This document shows, piece by piece, positions 57,389 to 64,000 of a stretch of DNA of 64,000 nucleotides. The position numbers and the translations under genes were made by a program. The notes under the pieces were generated by a model. It was given only the letters and a program-made list of their open reading frames with translations. It did no database searches and had not been told where the DNA came from. The stretch comes from Saprospiraceae bacterium. GTDB taxonomy: Bacteria > Bacteroidota > Bacteroidia > Chitinophagales > Saprospiraceae. Location of the stretch: contig JAIYAP010000084.1 of assembly GCA_027488935.1 (NCBI GenBank), forward strand, positions 20,841 to 84,840. The letters run 5' to 3'. Position 1 is the stretch's first letter. Each line of letters starts with the position of its first letter.

Positions 57389-57850
57389 ATGAAATATCTG
57401 ATGTTGATTGGCTTGTTGCTCTTTGTAGGCGCAAGTACCGTATCAGCACAACCAAAAAAGGAAGCACGCGCCGACAAAATCAAAGCTTATCGGGTGGCTG
57501 TTTTCACCGAAATACTCAACCTGAGTTCTGAAGAAGCCCAGGATTTTTGGCCCATTTACAATGAATACCTCGACAAGCGGGAATCCTTGCAAAAAGAGCT
57601 CAAAATGACCCGCCAAATTGACGGCATGAACGACAATGAGGTGGAAGATTACATCAAGAAATACTTTGAACTGCGCAACAAGGAATTGGATCTTGAAAAA
57701 GACCTGACGCAAAAACTGCGCAAAGTACTTCCTCTGCGAAAAATTGCGAAAATACCCGTGGCGGAGCGTGAATTCCGGGAGGCACTTGTCCAAAAATTAC
57801 AAGAAGCCCGGGAGAAACGTATGGAGCGGAGGGGGATTGGGAATAAATAA
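57389..57850 (+). CDS. Periplasmic helical protein, Spy/CpxP-like size
   Basis: A signal peptide (MKYLMLIGLLLFVGASTVSAQ) at 57389 precedes a mature, highly charged helical protein of about 130 residues (KIKAYRVAVFTEILNLSSEEAQDFWPIYNEYLDKRESLQKEL). Earlier ATGs at 57377 and 57383 are possible. Size and helical content are like Spy/CpxP or heavy-metal-sensor proteins, but the sequence motif is not confirmed. It is the third gene of the sigma cassette and may be regulated by it. Confidence 0.6.
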   Translation: MKYLMLIGLLLFVGASTVSAQPKKEARADKIKAYRVAVFTEILNLSSEEAQDFWPIYNEYLDKRESLQKELKMTRQIDGMNDNEVEDYIKKYFELRNKELDLEKDLTQKLRKVLPLRKIAKIPVAEREFREALVQKLQEAREKRMERRGIGNK

Positions 57851-57878
57851 ATTGTTTTTTTGAGTTGCTCAATAAAAG

Positions 57879-57910
57879 AAGCGCCATCCCGAGTGATCAG
57901 GATGGCGCTT
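57879..57910. terminator. Bidirectional terminator
   Basis: AAGCGCCATCC (57879-57889) pairs with GGATGGCGCTT (57900-57910), an 11-bp perfect stem with T-rich tracts on both sides. It separates the converging sigma cassette and the large repeat protein. Confidence 0.8.
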
Positions 57911-57928
57911 TTATTGTGTCTTATAACT

Positions 57929-60900
57929 TTATTGTTTAGCAAACGTGCCTTCCAATCGGCCCAATTCTGTTTGCATCACCATGCGGTAGATACCCGCTGG
58001 GAGACCAGAAACATCCAGTTGGAAGTTGGTTCCATCTGCAATGATGCGACTCAATACCAAACGACCGTCGGCATGGTACACATCTACGGCAGACTGGCCA
58101 GGTTTGCCTGCGCCACGCAACTGTACGCCTACATTCAACCAATCGGTGGTTGGATTTGGCGACATGATGAGGCTGCCACCATCTGTTGGACTAAACGTAG
58201 GTGTTTGTGGACAATCGACTTTACCCAGGTTGAAGTCTTCTGCACAGGTTGGGTCTTCTTTGTCCTTAATCACGAATTTATACTCTGTGATATTGTCCCC
58301 TGCGAGTGGTCCAATAATAATGGGTTGTGGGAAATTGTACGGATACGTTGCTTCCACATTACCATTTAACACCACTTCAAAACCGGCAGCCCCTGGATTT
58401 GTAAATTTAAATTGCAGGAGTGCGAAGAACTGACCACACAGACAAGGTGATTTGATCACTACCAGATCATAGATTTTGCAATTATCTGATAAACAACCCG
58501 GTACGGCAAATTCTTTCACAGCACAGCAACCTGGCTGGTTGGGTGCATTGGGCACCAAACACACTTTGATAAAGTCATTTGGACCGCCATCCCAAGGGAA
58601 ATTGTTGATGGTCAATGGCAACTGGTTCAGGTTGTAGGTACCAAACAGGGTTCCATTCGCAAACAATTCAAAGGTATTTGAAATGGCGTTGGATACCTGG
58701 AAATTCACCACTACTTTATAGGTATCGTTGCCCGTGCAATCACCCACCTCAATATTCAGGTTGGTAATAACACAAGGACCACTTGGGTTCAGGCAGGAAG
58801 GCACCGCAAATTCCTTGATACCGCAGCAGGTTGCAACCCCACCATTGCCGAAGCAAACCTTTACAAAGTCGTTCAAACCACCATCCCAAGGGAAATTATT
58901 GATGGTAAGTGGGAGTTGGCTCACATTGAACGTGCCCAGGAAGGTATTGTTGGCCCAAACACCGAATGAACTGGACGGTGGATTGTTTACGGTAAAGTTC
59001 ACCACCACTTTATAGGTGCTATCGCTGGTGCAATCGCCAATTTCAACGGCCAGGTTGCTTACGGAACAAGGTGCTCCTGGGTCGAGGCAAGCAGGTACGG
59101 CAAACTCTTTGGTTGCGCAGCAGGAGAGCGCATTGTCGAAGCACACTTTAACTACATCATTTGGACCGCCATTCCATGGGAAGTTTTGAATGGTGAGGGG
59201 CAATTGCGCGAGGGTGTAAAACCCGATTGGTTGACCATTGGCGTAAACCTGGAACGAATCGCTTGGCGGATTTTGCGCCTGGAAACTGATTTTAACGACA
59301 TAGGTACTGTCTCCGGTACAATCGCCCGTAAGGACTTGCAAATTACTGATTTCGCAAGGGTTGTTGTTGGTCAGGCAATCTGGCACAGCGAATTCTTTGG
59401 TTTCGCAGCACGTCGTTGCATTATCGAAGCACACTTTTACCACATCATTTGCACCACCGTTCCATGGGAAGTTATTGATCGTGAGTGGCAACTGGTTCAA
59501 TTGATAGGAGCCAAACAGCACCCCGTTTGCGAACAATTTGAAAACATTGCCGGGCGGGTTGGCCACCTGGAAGTTGACTTTTACCACATAGGTACTGTCA
59601 CCGGTGCAATCGAATGTTAGCACTTGCAAATTACTGATTTCGCAGTTATTGTTGTTGCTCAAGCAATCTGGTACCGTAAATTCTTTGGTTTCGCAGCAGG
59701 ACGTTGCATTGTCGAAACACACTTTTATTACATCATTTGCACCACCGTTCCATGGGAAGTTTTGGATGGTGAGTGGCAACTGACTCAACTCATAGGTACC
59801 AAACAGCACGCCGTTTGCAAACAAAGCAAAAACATTTCCGGGCGGGTTGGCCACCTGGAAGTTGACTTTTACCACATAAGTGCTATCGCCGGTGCAGTCG
59901 CCTGTAATCACCGTGAGGTCATCGATGCTGCAAGGGTTGTTAAAGAGGCAATTTGGTACGGGGAATTCTTTCGTTGCGCAGCAGTTTGAATTATCAAAAC
60001 ATACTTTTACGACATCATTTTGCCCCCCGTTGTAAGGGAAGTTTGTGATGGTAAGCGGCAATTGATTCAGGTTGTAGGTTCCGAAAAAGGCACCATTCGC
60101 GTACAGGGAGAACTCATTGCCCGGTGCATTATTTACCTGAAAATTCACCGCAATAATATAGGTGCTGTCGGAAGTACAAGAATCGGTTTCGACGGCGAGG
60201 TCATAAATTTCACAAGGGCCATTGTTGTTAATACAATCTGGCGGGAAAAACTCTTTGGTTGCACAACAGTTGGTTGCAGCGCCGGTAGAGTCGATGTAAC
60301 AAACGGTTACTTTATCTTTATCGCCGCCGCCCCAAGGGAAGTTCAATACTTTTACCGGGAAAGCGGTTGCCGGGTAGGTACCGAGTGCCGTGCCATTGGC
60401 AGATACCAACACGCTATCAGACGGCGCATTCACCGATTGGAAATTAAAGAACAAGGTGTAGGTACTGTCGCTCGCGCAATCGCCGGTTTCAATGGCGAGT
60501 CCAATAATATCACAATCGTTGTTTGGGCTACAATCGGGCAATTTCACTTCTTTTGTTTTGCAACAGTCCGAAGCGGTAGAGTCTGCATTGGCAATACAAA
60601 CCGTTACATCAACGAATGTGTCGTTTCCTGACGGGAAATTATTGATGGTCAGGGGCAATTGGCTGATGTTGTAAGGGCCAAAGGTGCTATTTCCTACCGA
60701 AACCACGAACGTTGAGTCTGGCTGGTTGTTTACTTCAAAATTGATCACCACCCGGAAGGTGCTGTCGCTGGTGCAAGAATCGCCTTCAACTTTCAATGCG
60801 GTAATTTCACAGGGGAAAGGCAGGCAATCGGGTGCATCAAACTCGATGGTTTGGCAACAACTCAAGCTATCGGTGATACACACTTTCAGTTCGTCTTTTT

Positions 60901-62338
60901 GTCCACCGCCCCATTTAAAATCAGGGATGGTCAGGGGCAACTGGCTGAGTGCAAAGGTGTCTATGACATCACCGAATGTATTAAAAACAACAAACGTAGA
61001 ATCGCCTGGGTTTTTCACCAGGAAATTCAACACCAAGGAATAGGTGGAGTCGTTGTTTGGGCCGCATGCGCCTGGATCGACGACCAGGTCATACAAGCTG
61101 CAAGGTTTGTCGGTGAGGCAAGCTGGAACCGGGAAGGTATCCTGCAAGCAACATGCCACGGTACCAGGCGTGAGGGTATCTGCGCCGATGCAAATTTGAA
61201 TGAGCAGGGTAGAATCACCATTCCAGGTAAGGCTATCCAGTTCGAGTGGAAGATTAGATAGCGGGAACGTATCAATCAACACACCATTGACAGAGGCCGT
61301 ATAAGTGCCATTGCCCGGATTGGTTGCGTTGAAAAACACTTTGGCACTGTAGGTGCTATCGCTACTGCACGAGCCCGCTTCGAGGGAGATCGTGGTCACC
61401 TCGCAAGGGCCGAAAGGCAAGCAATCAGGTGCCAGGAAATTTAACTCTTTGCAGCACGAGAAGAGCGAATCACCTGCGCACACCTTAATATTAGCATAAA
61501 TCAGGCCGTTCCAAAGGAAGGAATCAATCGTGAGTGGCCATGCGTTTGCGGCATATTTACCGAATAAATCGCCGTCTACGTACAAGTCGATTGAATCTGA
61601 AGCTGTTGAATCGGTTACAAGCAGGTTGATGGTGAGTCGGAAGGTACTGTCAGAATTGCAACTGTCTGTTACTACGCTCAGGTCTTTGAGCAAACAAGGG
61701 TTGAGGCAATCTGGTACGTTCACTTTACTTTCTACACAACAAGGTACGATGGACGGCGGGGTAAGCAGGCAAATTCGAACGGTATCCACGGAGCCGCCGC
61801 CCCATGGGAATTCGGGGATTTCGAGGGGTAATTCGGAAAGTTTATAGGCGCCAAATTGAGTGCTGTTGATGTAAACGACAAAAGAATCCGTTGATGCGGG
61901 CGACGTAATCACGTCGAAGTCAATGGTTGCGAAGTAGGTACTGTCGGTGCTGCAGCTATCTGCGAGGACCATGAGGTCTTTAATTTCGCAGGGAGAAGCG
62001 ATGCAGCTGGTAACCGTCACGATGGTTTGATCGGAGCAGTTGGTGAATACGGCATCGGTAACAATAAATTCGAGGTTCGTTGTAGTTACGGGGGAACTGA
62101 ACGGACCGAGTGTGACCGGATTTTGGCTGTACGGGAAGGTGCCGTAATTGATGCCATTGCCGGTAACGGTGAATTGGTTGGTTCCACCGGAGTGCTTAAA
62201 GTCCAATTTTACAAAATAAGTGCAATTGGTCACCGGGCTGGTGGAGATAATGTCTGCTTGCAGATCAAAAATCTCACAGTTTTGCCCATAGAGCGCTCCT
62301 GTCAAAAACAACAGAAACAAAATGGATTTAAAACGCAT
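57929..62338 (-). CDS. Giant secreted protein of 14 Cys-rich repeats with T9SS sorting domain
   Basis: 1469 residues. Signal peptide ends at about 19. From Cys21 there are 14 repeats of 90-100 residues, each beginning C-x-[IL]-x-x-L and carrying a D-C/S-C motif, a DSTY core, LPLTI-NFPWNGG, an xxCC pair and a final PDCL. Repeats 8-11 are nearly identical; the first and last are divergent and resemble each other. The C-terminus (SPNPTTDWLNVGVQL onward) is a T9SS type A sorting domain. Probably a long cell-surface filament or adhesin stabilised by disulfides; no function is known to me. Confidence 0.8.
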   Translation of the reverse strand: MRFKSILFLLFLTGALYGQNCEIFDLQADIISTSPVTNCTYFVKLDFKHSGGTNQFTVTGNGINYGTFPYSQNPVTLGPFSSPVTTTNLEFIVTDAVFTNCSDQTIVTVTSCIASPCEIKDLMVLADSCSTDSTYFATIDFDVITSPASTDSFVVYINSTQFGAYKLSELPLEIPEFPWGGGSVDTVRICLLTPPSIVPCCVESKVNVPDCLNPCLLKDLSVVTDSCNSDSTFRLTINLLVTDSTASDSIDLYVDGDLFGKYAANAWPLTIDSFLWNGLIYANIKVCAGDSLFSCCKELNFLAPDCLPFGPCEVTTISLEAGSCSSDSTYSAKVFFNATNPGNGTYTASVNGVLIDTFPLSNLPLELDSLTWNGDSTLLIQICIGADTLTPGTVACCLQDTFPVPACLTDKPCSLYDLVVDPGACGPNNDSTYSLVLNFLVKNPGDSTFVVFNTFGDVIDTFALSQLPLTIPDFKWGGGQKDELKVCITDSLSCCQTIEFDAPDCLPFPCEITALKVEGDSCTSDSTFRVVINFEVNNQPDSTFVVSVGNSTFGPYNISQLPLTINNFPSGNDTFVDVTVCIANADSTASDCCKTKEVKLPDCSPNNDCDIIGLAIETGDCASDSTYTLFFNFQSVNAPSDSVLVSANGTALGTYPATAFPVKVLNFPWGGGDKDKVTVCYIDSTGAATNCCATKEFFPPDCINNNGPCEIYDLAVETDSCTSDSTYIIAVNFQVNNAPGNEFSLYANGAFFGTYNLNQLPLTITNFPYNGGQNDVVKVCFDNSNCCATKEFPVPNCLFNNPCSIDDLTVITGDCTGDSTYVVKVNFQVANPPGNVFALFANGVLFGTYELSQLPLTIQNFPWNGGANDVIKVCFDNATSCCETKEFTVPDCLSNNNNCEISNLQVLTFDCTGDSTYVVKVNFQVANPPGNVFKLFANGVLFGSYQLNQLPLTINNFPWNGGANDVVKVCFDNATTCCETKEFAVPDCLTNNNPCEISNLQVLTGDCTGDSTYVVKISFQAQNPPSDSFQVYANGQPIGFYTLAQLPLTIQNFPWNGGPNDVVKVCFDNALSCCATKEFAVPACLDPGAPCSVSNLAVEIGDCTSDSTYKVVVNFTVNNPPSSSFGVWANNTFLGTFNVSQLPLTINNFPWDGGLNDFVKVCFGNGGVATCCGIKEFAVPSCLNPSGPCVITNLNIEVGDCTGNDTYKVVVNFQVSNAISNTFELFANGTLFGTYNLNQLPLTINNFPWDGGPNDFIKVCLVPNAPNQPGCCAVKEFAVPGCLSDNCKIYDLVVIKSPCLCGQFFALLQFKFTNPGAAGFEVVLNGNVEATYPYNFPQPIIIGPLAGDNITEYKFVIKDKEDPTCAEDFNLGKVDCPQTPTFSPTDGGSLIMSPNPTTDWLNVGVQLRGAGKPGQSAVDVYHADGRLVLSRIIADGTNFQLDVSGLPAGIYRMVMQTELGRLEGTFAKQ
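58950..60500. repeat. Tandem ~290-bp coding repeats
   Basis: The DNA encoding the central repeats of the giant protein is itself repetitive, with copies near 59330, 59620 and 59910 almost identical, pointing to recent tandem duplication. Boundaries are approximate. Confidence 0.5.
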
Positions 62339-62456
62339 GGGTAAAGTGTTTGGTTATTAAATAGGATGAAATCAGTTTACTGGAAATTGATTGAAAGATA
62401 CAGTCAGCATCGAAATCGCTTTGTTAAAGTCGGCGCTGTTTTGCCTAATTTAGGCA

Positions 62457-62825
62457 TTAGGCATGAAAAAGGGCAGACAATTTTGGGATAAACAGGATCG
62501 CGCCAACAACAGCAGCGCCTATTGCCGCGATCAACACTGCTGCGGCAGCTACATCTTTTGCTTTACCTGCAAGCGGGTGATGGTCGGGAGAAACAAGGTC
62601 TGTGAGGTATTCGAGCGCTGTATTAACAGCCTCCATGGAAAGTACCAGTGCGATACACATTACAACCAGAGACCATTCTGAATTGGAAAGATGGACGTAA
62701 AAACCTGTTGGGACAACAAGCGTCATGGCAATCAAATGGATTCGGGCATTTGGTTGCGACTTGAACAAGTCAAAGAGACCCTGAAATGCAAACCGAAAAC
62801 TGTTCAGGCGTTTGGATAAGCTCAT
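62457..62825 (-). CDS. dgkA: Diacylglycerol/undecaprenol kinase family protein (DgkA-like)
   Basis: Small integral-membrane lipid kinase: 122 residues from MSLSKRLNSFRFAFQG, three membrane helices, and the family signature EAVNTALEYLTDLVSPDHHPLAGKAKDVAAAAVL containing the catalytic Glu and nucleotide-binding residues. The likely substrate is undecaprenol or diacylglycerol. The start (62825, or 62834) lies inside the end of the upstream gene, an overlap of 56-65 bp. Confidence 0.85.
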   Translation of the reverse strand: MSLSKRLNSFRFAFQGLFDLFKSQPNARIHLIAMTLVVPTGFYVHLSNSEWSLVVMCIALVLSMEAVNTALEYLTDLVSPDHHPLAGKAKDVAAAAVLIAAIGAAVVGAILFIPKLSALFHA

Positions 62826-63180
62826 CTTTTTCAAGATTCCGGATCAAAAATTCCGGATGTTGCGGGAATTCGAGTAAAAGACCAATTTCTGGTTTGCGGG
62901 GTGGCCAATAGGAAGGAATTTGATTGGCGCTTTCTGTTTCATTTTTAAAAAAACAAATTACGGCGCTGCACCCGAAACAAACGAACATTAACCTGAATTT
63001 ATTATACATCAGGAAAATTAGGCCTAAACCCACATAAGAAACCGAAACAACAGCGGCCTGTGCTGCCCACCATTGAAAAGTAGGATGTTGCGGTGGAAAC
63101 ATACAAGACAAGGAGCCAACCAACAACACAAGTGTAAAAACTTGGCGAACACGACGATTTTCAAAAAAGTCCAGTTTCAT
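62770..63180 (-). CDS. Small membrane protein of unknown function
   Basis: The ATG at 63180 gives a 136-residue protein with two or three hydrophobic segments (VFTLVLLVGSLSCMF, AAVVSVSYVGLGLIFLM, LMFVCFGCSAVICFF) and a short polar tail. I do not recognise it. A consensus -7 element ends 6 bases upstream, so the transcript may be nearly leaderless. Its 3' end overlaps the DgkA start by at least 56 bp, so co-translation is possible; it could also be a spurious frame. Confidence 0.5.
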   Translation of the reverse strand: MKLDFFENRRVRQVFTLVLLVGSLSCMFPPQHPTFQWWAAQAAVVSVSYVGLGLIFLMYNKFRLMFVCFGCSAVICFFKNETESANQIPSYWPPRKPEIGLLLEFPQHPEFLIRNLEKDELIQTPEQFSVCISGSL

Positions 63181-63186
63181 AAGGAT

Positions 63187-63194
63187 CAAAGGTA
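63187..63194 (-). promoter_or_regulatory. Promoter of the small membrane protein gene
   Basis: TACCTTTG on the minus strand matches TAnnTTTG and ends 6 bases before the ATG, implying a very short 5' leader. Confidence 0.5.
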
Positions 63195-63253
63195 CAACGC
63201 AAAATAATAAAACGAAGCAAGCAAATATAATTGTACGATTTCTTAAGATTGCG

Positions 63254-63261
63254 TATCTTTG
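63254..63261 (+). promoter_or_regulatory. Promoter of tRNA-Ser(GGA)
   Basis: TATCTTTG with TTG (63231-63233) 20 bases upstream, a full -33/-7 match, 27 bases before the tRNA. Confidence 0.75.
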
Positions 63262-63288
63262 CGTCCGCTTTTTAGAAAGCCCATTTTA

Positions 63289-63376
63289 GGAGAGATGTCC
63301 GAGTGGTTTAAGGAGCACGCCTGGAAAGTGTGTATACGTCACAAGCGTATCCGGGGTTCGAATCCCCGTCTCTCCG
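63289..63376 (+). tRNA. tRNA-Ser(GGA)
   Basis: 88 bases, class II with long variable arm; acceptor GGAGAGA/TCTCTCC, anticodon GGA in loop CTGGAAA, T-loop GGTTCGAAT, discriminator G, no encoded CCA. Confidence 0.95.
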
Positions 63377-63380
63377 CTTC

Positions 63381-63416
63381 ACCCGCCATAGCACGTAGTG
63401 CGAAGGCGGGTTTTTT
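63381..63416 (+). terminator. REP-like palindrome acting as tRNA terminator
   Basis: An imperfect palindrome (outer ACCCGCC / GGCGGGT, inner GCAC / GTGC) followed by TTTTTTA. It is one of about six copies of the repeat near the right edge and sits as the terminator of tRNA-Ser(GGA). Confidence 0.65.
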
Positions 63417-63423
63417 ATTCCCC

Positions 63424-63450
63424 TCCTGCGCACTGTGTGCTACGGCGGGT
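63424..63450. repeat. REP-like palindrome, partial copy
   Basis: Partial copy (TGCGCACTGTGTGCTACGGCGGGT and flanks) in the inverse orientation to the preceding copy, just before the GIY-YIG gene. Confidence 0.55.
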
Positions 63451-63463
63451 GAACCTTAATCCA

Positions 63464-63733
63464 ATGTCCGAAGACCAAACATCAAAATTCTATTACGTTT
63501 ACATATTGCTTTGTAGCGATGGCCAATTATACTCTGGCTGTACAGGCAATTTAAAAGATCGATATAGTCGACAACAACGCGGAGAAGTATTTTCAACTAA
63601 AGATAAACGCCCACTGAAGTTATTGTGGTGTGGTGCTTTCCCGGACCGTACTTTTGCATTTGCTTTTGAAAAATATTTAAAATCGGGGTCTGGCCGAGCA
63701 TTTGCTAGAAAACGGTTGATTGAGATAAAATAG
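63464..63733 (+). CDS. GIY-YIG superfamily nuclease-like protein
   Basis: The start MSEDQTSKFYYVYILLCSDG at 63464 gives 89 residues; the longer frame reads through a REP-like repeat and is rejected. YVYILLCSDGQLYSGCTGNLKDRYSRQ holds the GIY-YIG-like Tyr residues and catalytic Arg; AFEKYLKSGSGRAFARKRL holds the metal-binding Glu and is typical of the UPF0213/YhbQ-like subgroup. DNA repair or another nucleic-acid role is inferred from the superfamily. Confidence 0.82.
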   Translation: MSEDQTSKFYYVYILLCSDGQLYSGCTGNLKDRYSRQQRGEVFSTKDKRPLKLLWCGAFPDRTFAFAFEKYLKSGSGRAFARKRLIEIK

Positions 63734-63772
63734 TCCTTTTTTGCATTGCGTGATTTCAGATGGGAAAAATGA

Positions 63773-63802
63773 ACCCGCCTTCGCACTGCGTGCTATATGG
63801 GT
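63773..63802. repeat. REP-like palindrome
   Basis: Starts ACCCGCCTTCGCACTGCGTG; imperfect at its end (ATATGGGT). Same orientation as the next copy. Confidence 0.6.
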
Positions 63803-63812
63803 TAACGAAATT

Positions 63813-63843
63813 ACCCGCCGTCGCACTGCGTGCTATGGCGGGT
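63813..63843. repeat. REP-like palindrome
   Basis: Full 31-base copy with outer ACCCGCC/GGCGGGT pairing and inner GCAC/GTGC, directly before tRNA-Ser(CGA). Confidence 0.7.
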
Positions 63844-63846
63844 AAA

Positions 63847-63933
63847 GGAGAGGTGGCAGAGTGGTTGAATGTACCTGATTCGAAACCAGGCGTACTGTAA
63901 CAGGTATCGGGGGTTCGAATCCCCCCCTCTCCG
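63847..63933 (+). tRNA. tRNA-Ser(CGA)
   Basis: 87 bases, class II; acceptor GGAGAGG/CCTCTCC, anticodon CGA in loop TTCGAAA, T-loop GGTTCGAAT, discriminator G. The anticodon stem has an A31-C39 mismatch. Confidence 0.92.
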
Positions 63934-63937
63934 CTTT

Positions 63938-63969
63938 ACCCGCCATAGCACGCAAGTGCGACGGCGGGT
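63938..63969. repeat. REP-like palindrome
   Basis: 32-base copy in the opposite orientation to the copy before the tRNA, so the tRNA is flanked by inverse copies. Confidence 0.7.
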
Positions 63970-63980
63970 AAATTTGCTTA

Positions 63981-64000
63981 ACGCCATAGCACGCAAGTGC
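63981..64000. repeat. REP-like palindrome, cut by the window edge
   Basis: ACGCCATAGCACGCAAGTGC is the first part of another copy continuing beyond the window. Confidence 0.55.

Noticed and set aside
59186..60631. Plus-strand open frames in the repeat protein region
   Set aside because: They repeat with the period of the minus-strand gene, so they are shadows of the tandem repeats.
57929..62338. CRISPR-like array impression from the regularly spaced repeats
   Set aside because: The repeats are about 290 bp, lie in one continuous reading frame and encode a protein domain.
62442..62456. Palindrome TGCCTAATTTAGGCA after the DgkA-like gene
   Set aside because: Short, small-loop hairpin with no T-run; not sufficient to call a terminator.

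Overview
The window looks like the chromosome of a Bacteroidota bacterium, most likely of the Saprospiria/Chitinophagia side (the rank below phylum is inference). Evidence: several secreted proteins carry the type IX secretion (T9SS) type A C-terminal sorting domain; there is an outer-membrane TonB-dependent receptor of the Bacteroidota barrel family, a PorG-like DUF6089 protein and a DUF3810 protein; and many genes have the Bacteroidota sigma-factor -7 element TAnnTTTG instead of an E. coli -10 box. No phage, IS element or CRISPR array was seen.

Layout. 1-12.2 kb: accessory genes: a secreted GH13 amylase-like protein, a GT4 glycosyltransferase, a small lipoprotein-like gene, a TonB-dependent receptor downstream of an AraC regulator, a DUF3810 protein, a Crp/Fnr-type regulator facing a desaturase/hydroxylase fused to a 2Fe-2S ferredoxin, and a small outer-membrane barrel. 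12.4-19.8 kb: a complete, compact histidine operon on the minus strand (hisG-D-C-B-H-A-F-IE) preceded by a clear attenuator: a 21-residue leader peptide with four consecutive His codons and a 15-bp terminator stem. 20.0-21.7 kb: a T9SS cargo protein.

21.8-37.6 kb: the transcription/translation core on the minus strand, in transcript order tRNA-Thr(TGT), tRNA-Tyr(GTA), tRNA-Gly(TCC), tRNA-Thr(GGT), tuf, tRNA-Trp, secE, nusG, rplK, rplA, rplJ, rplL, rpoB, then two unexpected genes (a GT-A-like glycosyltransferase and an FkbM methyltransferase), then rpoC. The tRNA-tuf order equals the E. coli thrU-tyrU-glyT-thrT-tufB order; the split of rpoB from rpoC is the most unusual gene arrangement in the window.

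37.9-54.8 kb: an O-methyltransferase, an orphan OmpR-type response regulator, an alpha/beta hydrolase, lpxH, hldD, an M28 peptidase with T9SS tail, rfbC, a FadL-like barrel, a W/N/G-rich low-complexity secreted protein with four 11-bp-phased boxes upstream of its promoter, proS, a GNAT acetyltransferase, an MFS transporter, a small barrel protein, a TMTC-like membrane protein with TPRs and a PorG-like protein. 55-64 kb: a phytanoyl-CoA dioxygenase-family protein, an ECF sigma/anti-sigma-like/periplasmic protein cassette, a 1469-residue T9SS protein built of 14 cysteine-rich repeats, a DgkA-like kinase, a small membrane protein, two serine tRNAs and a GIY-YIG protein, with a cluster of palindromic REP-like repeats around the tRNAs at the right edge.

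Main points to check: the his attenuator, the interrupted rpoBC operon, the Fnr-type box (TTGATGTACATCAA) next to a Crp/Fnr protein with a matching ETLSR recognition helix and the ferredoxin-fused hydroxylase it may control, and the phased TTAAAG boxes. All start-site corrections, promoters and RNA structures are read by eye and have not been computed.
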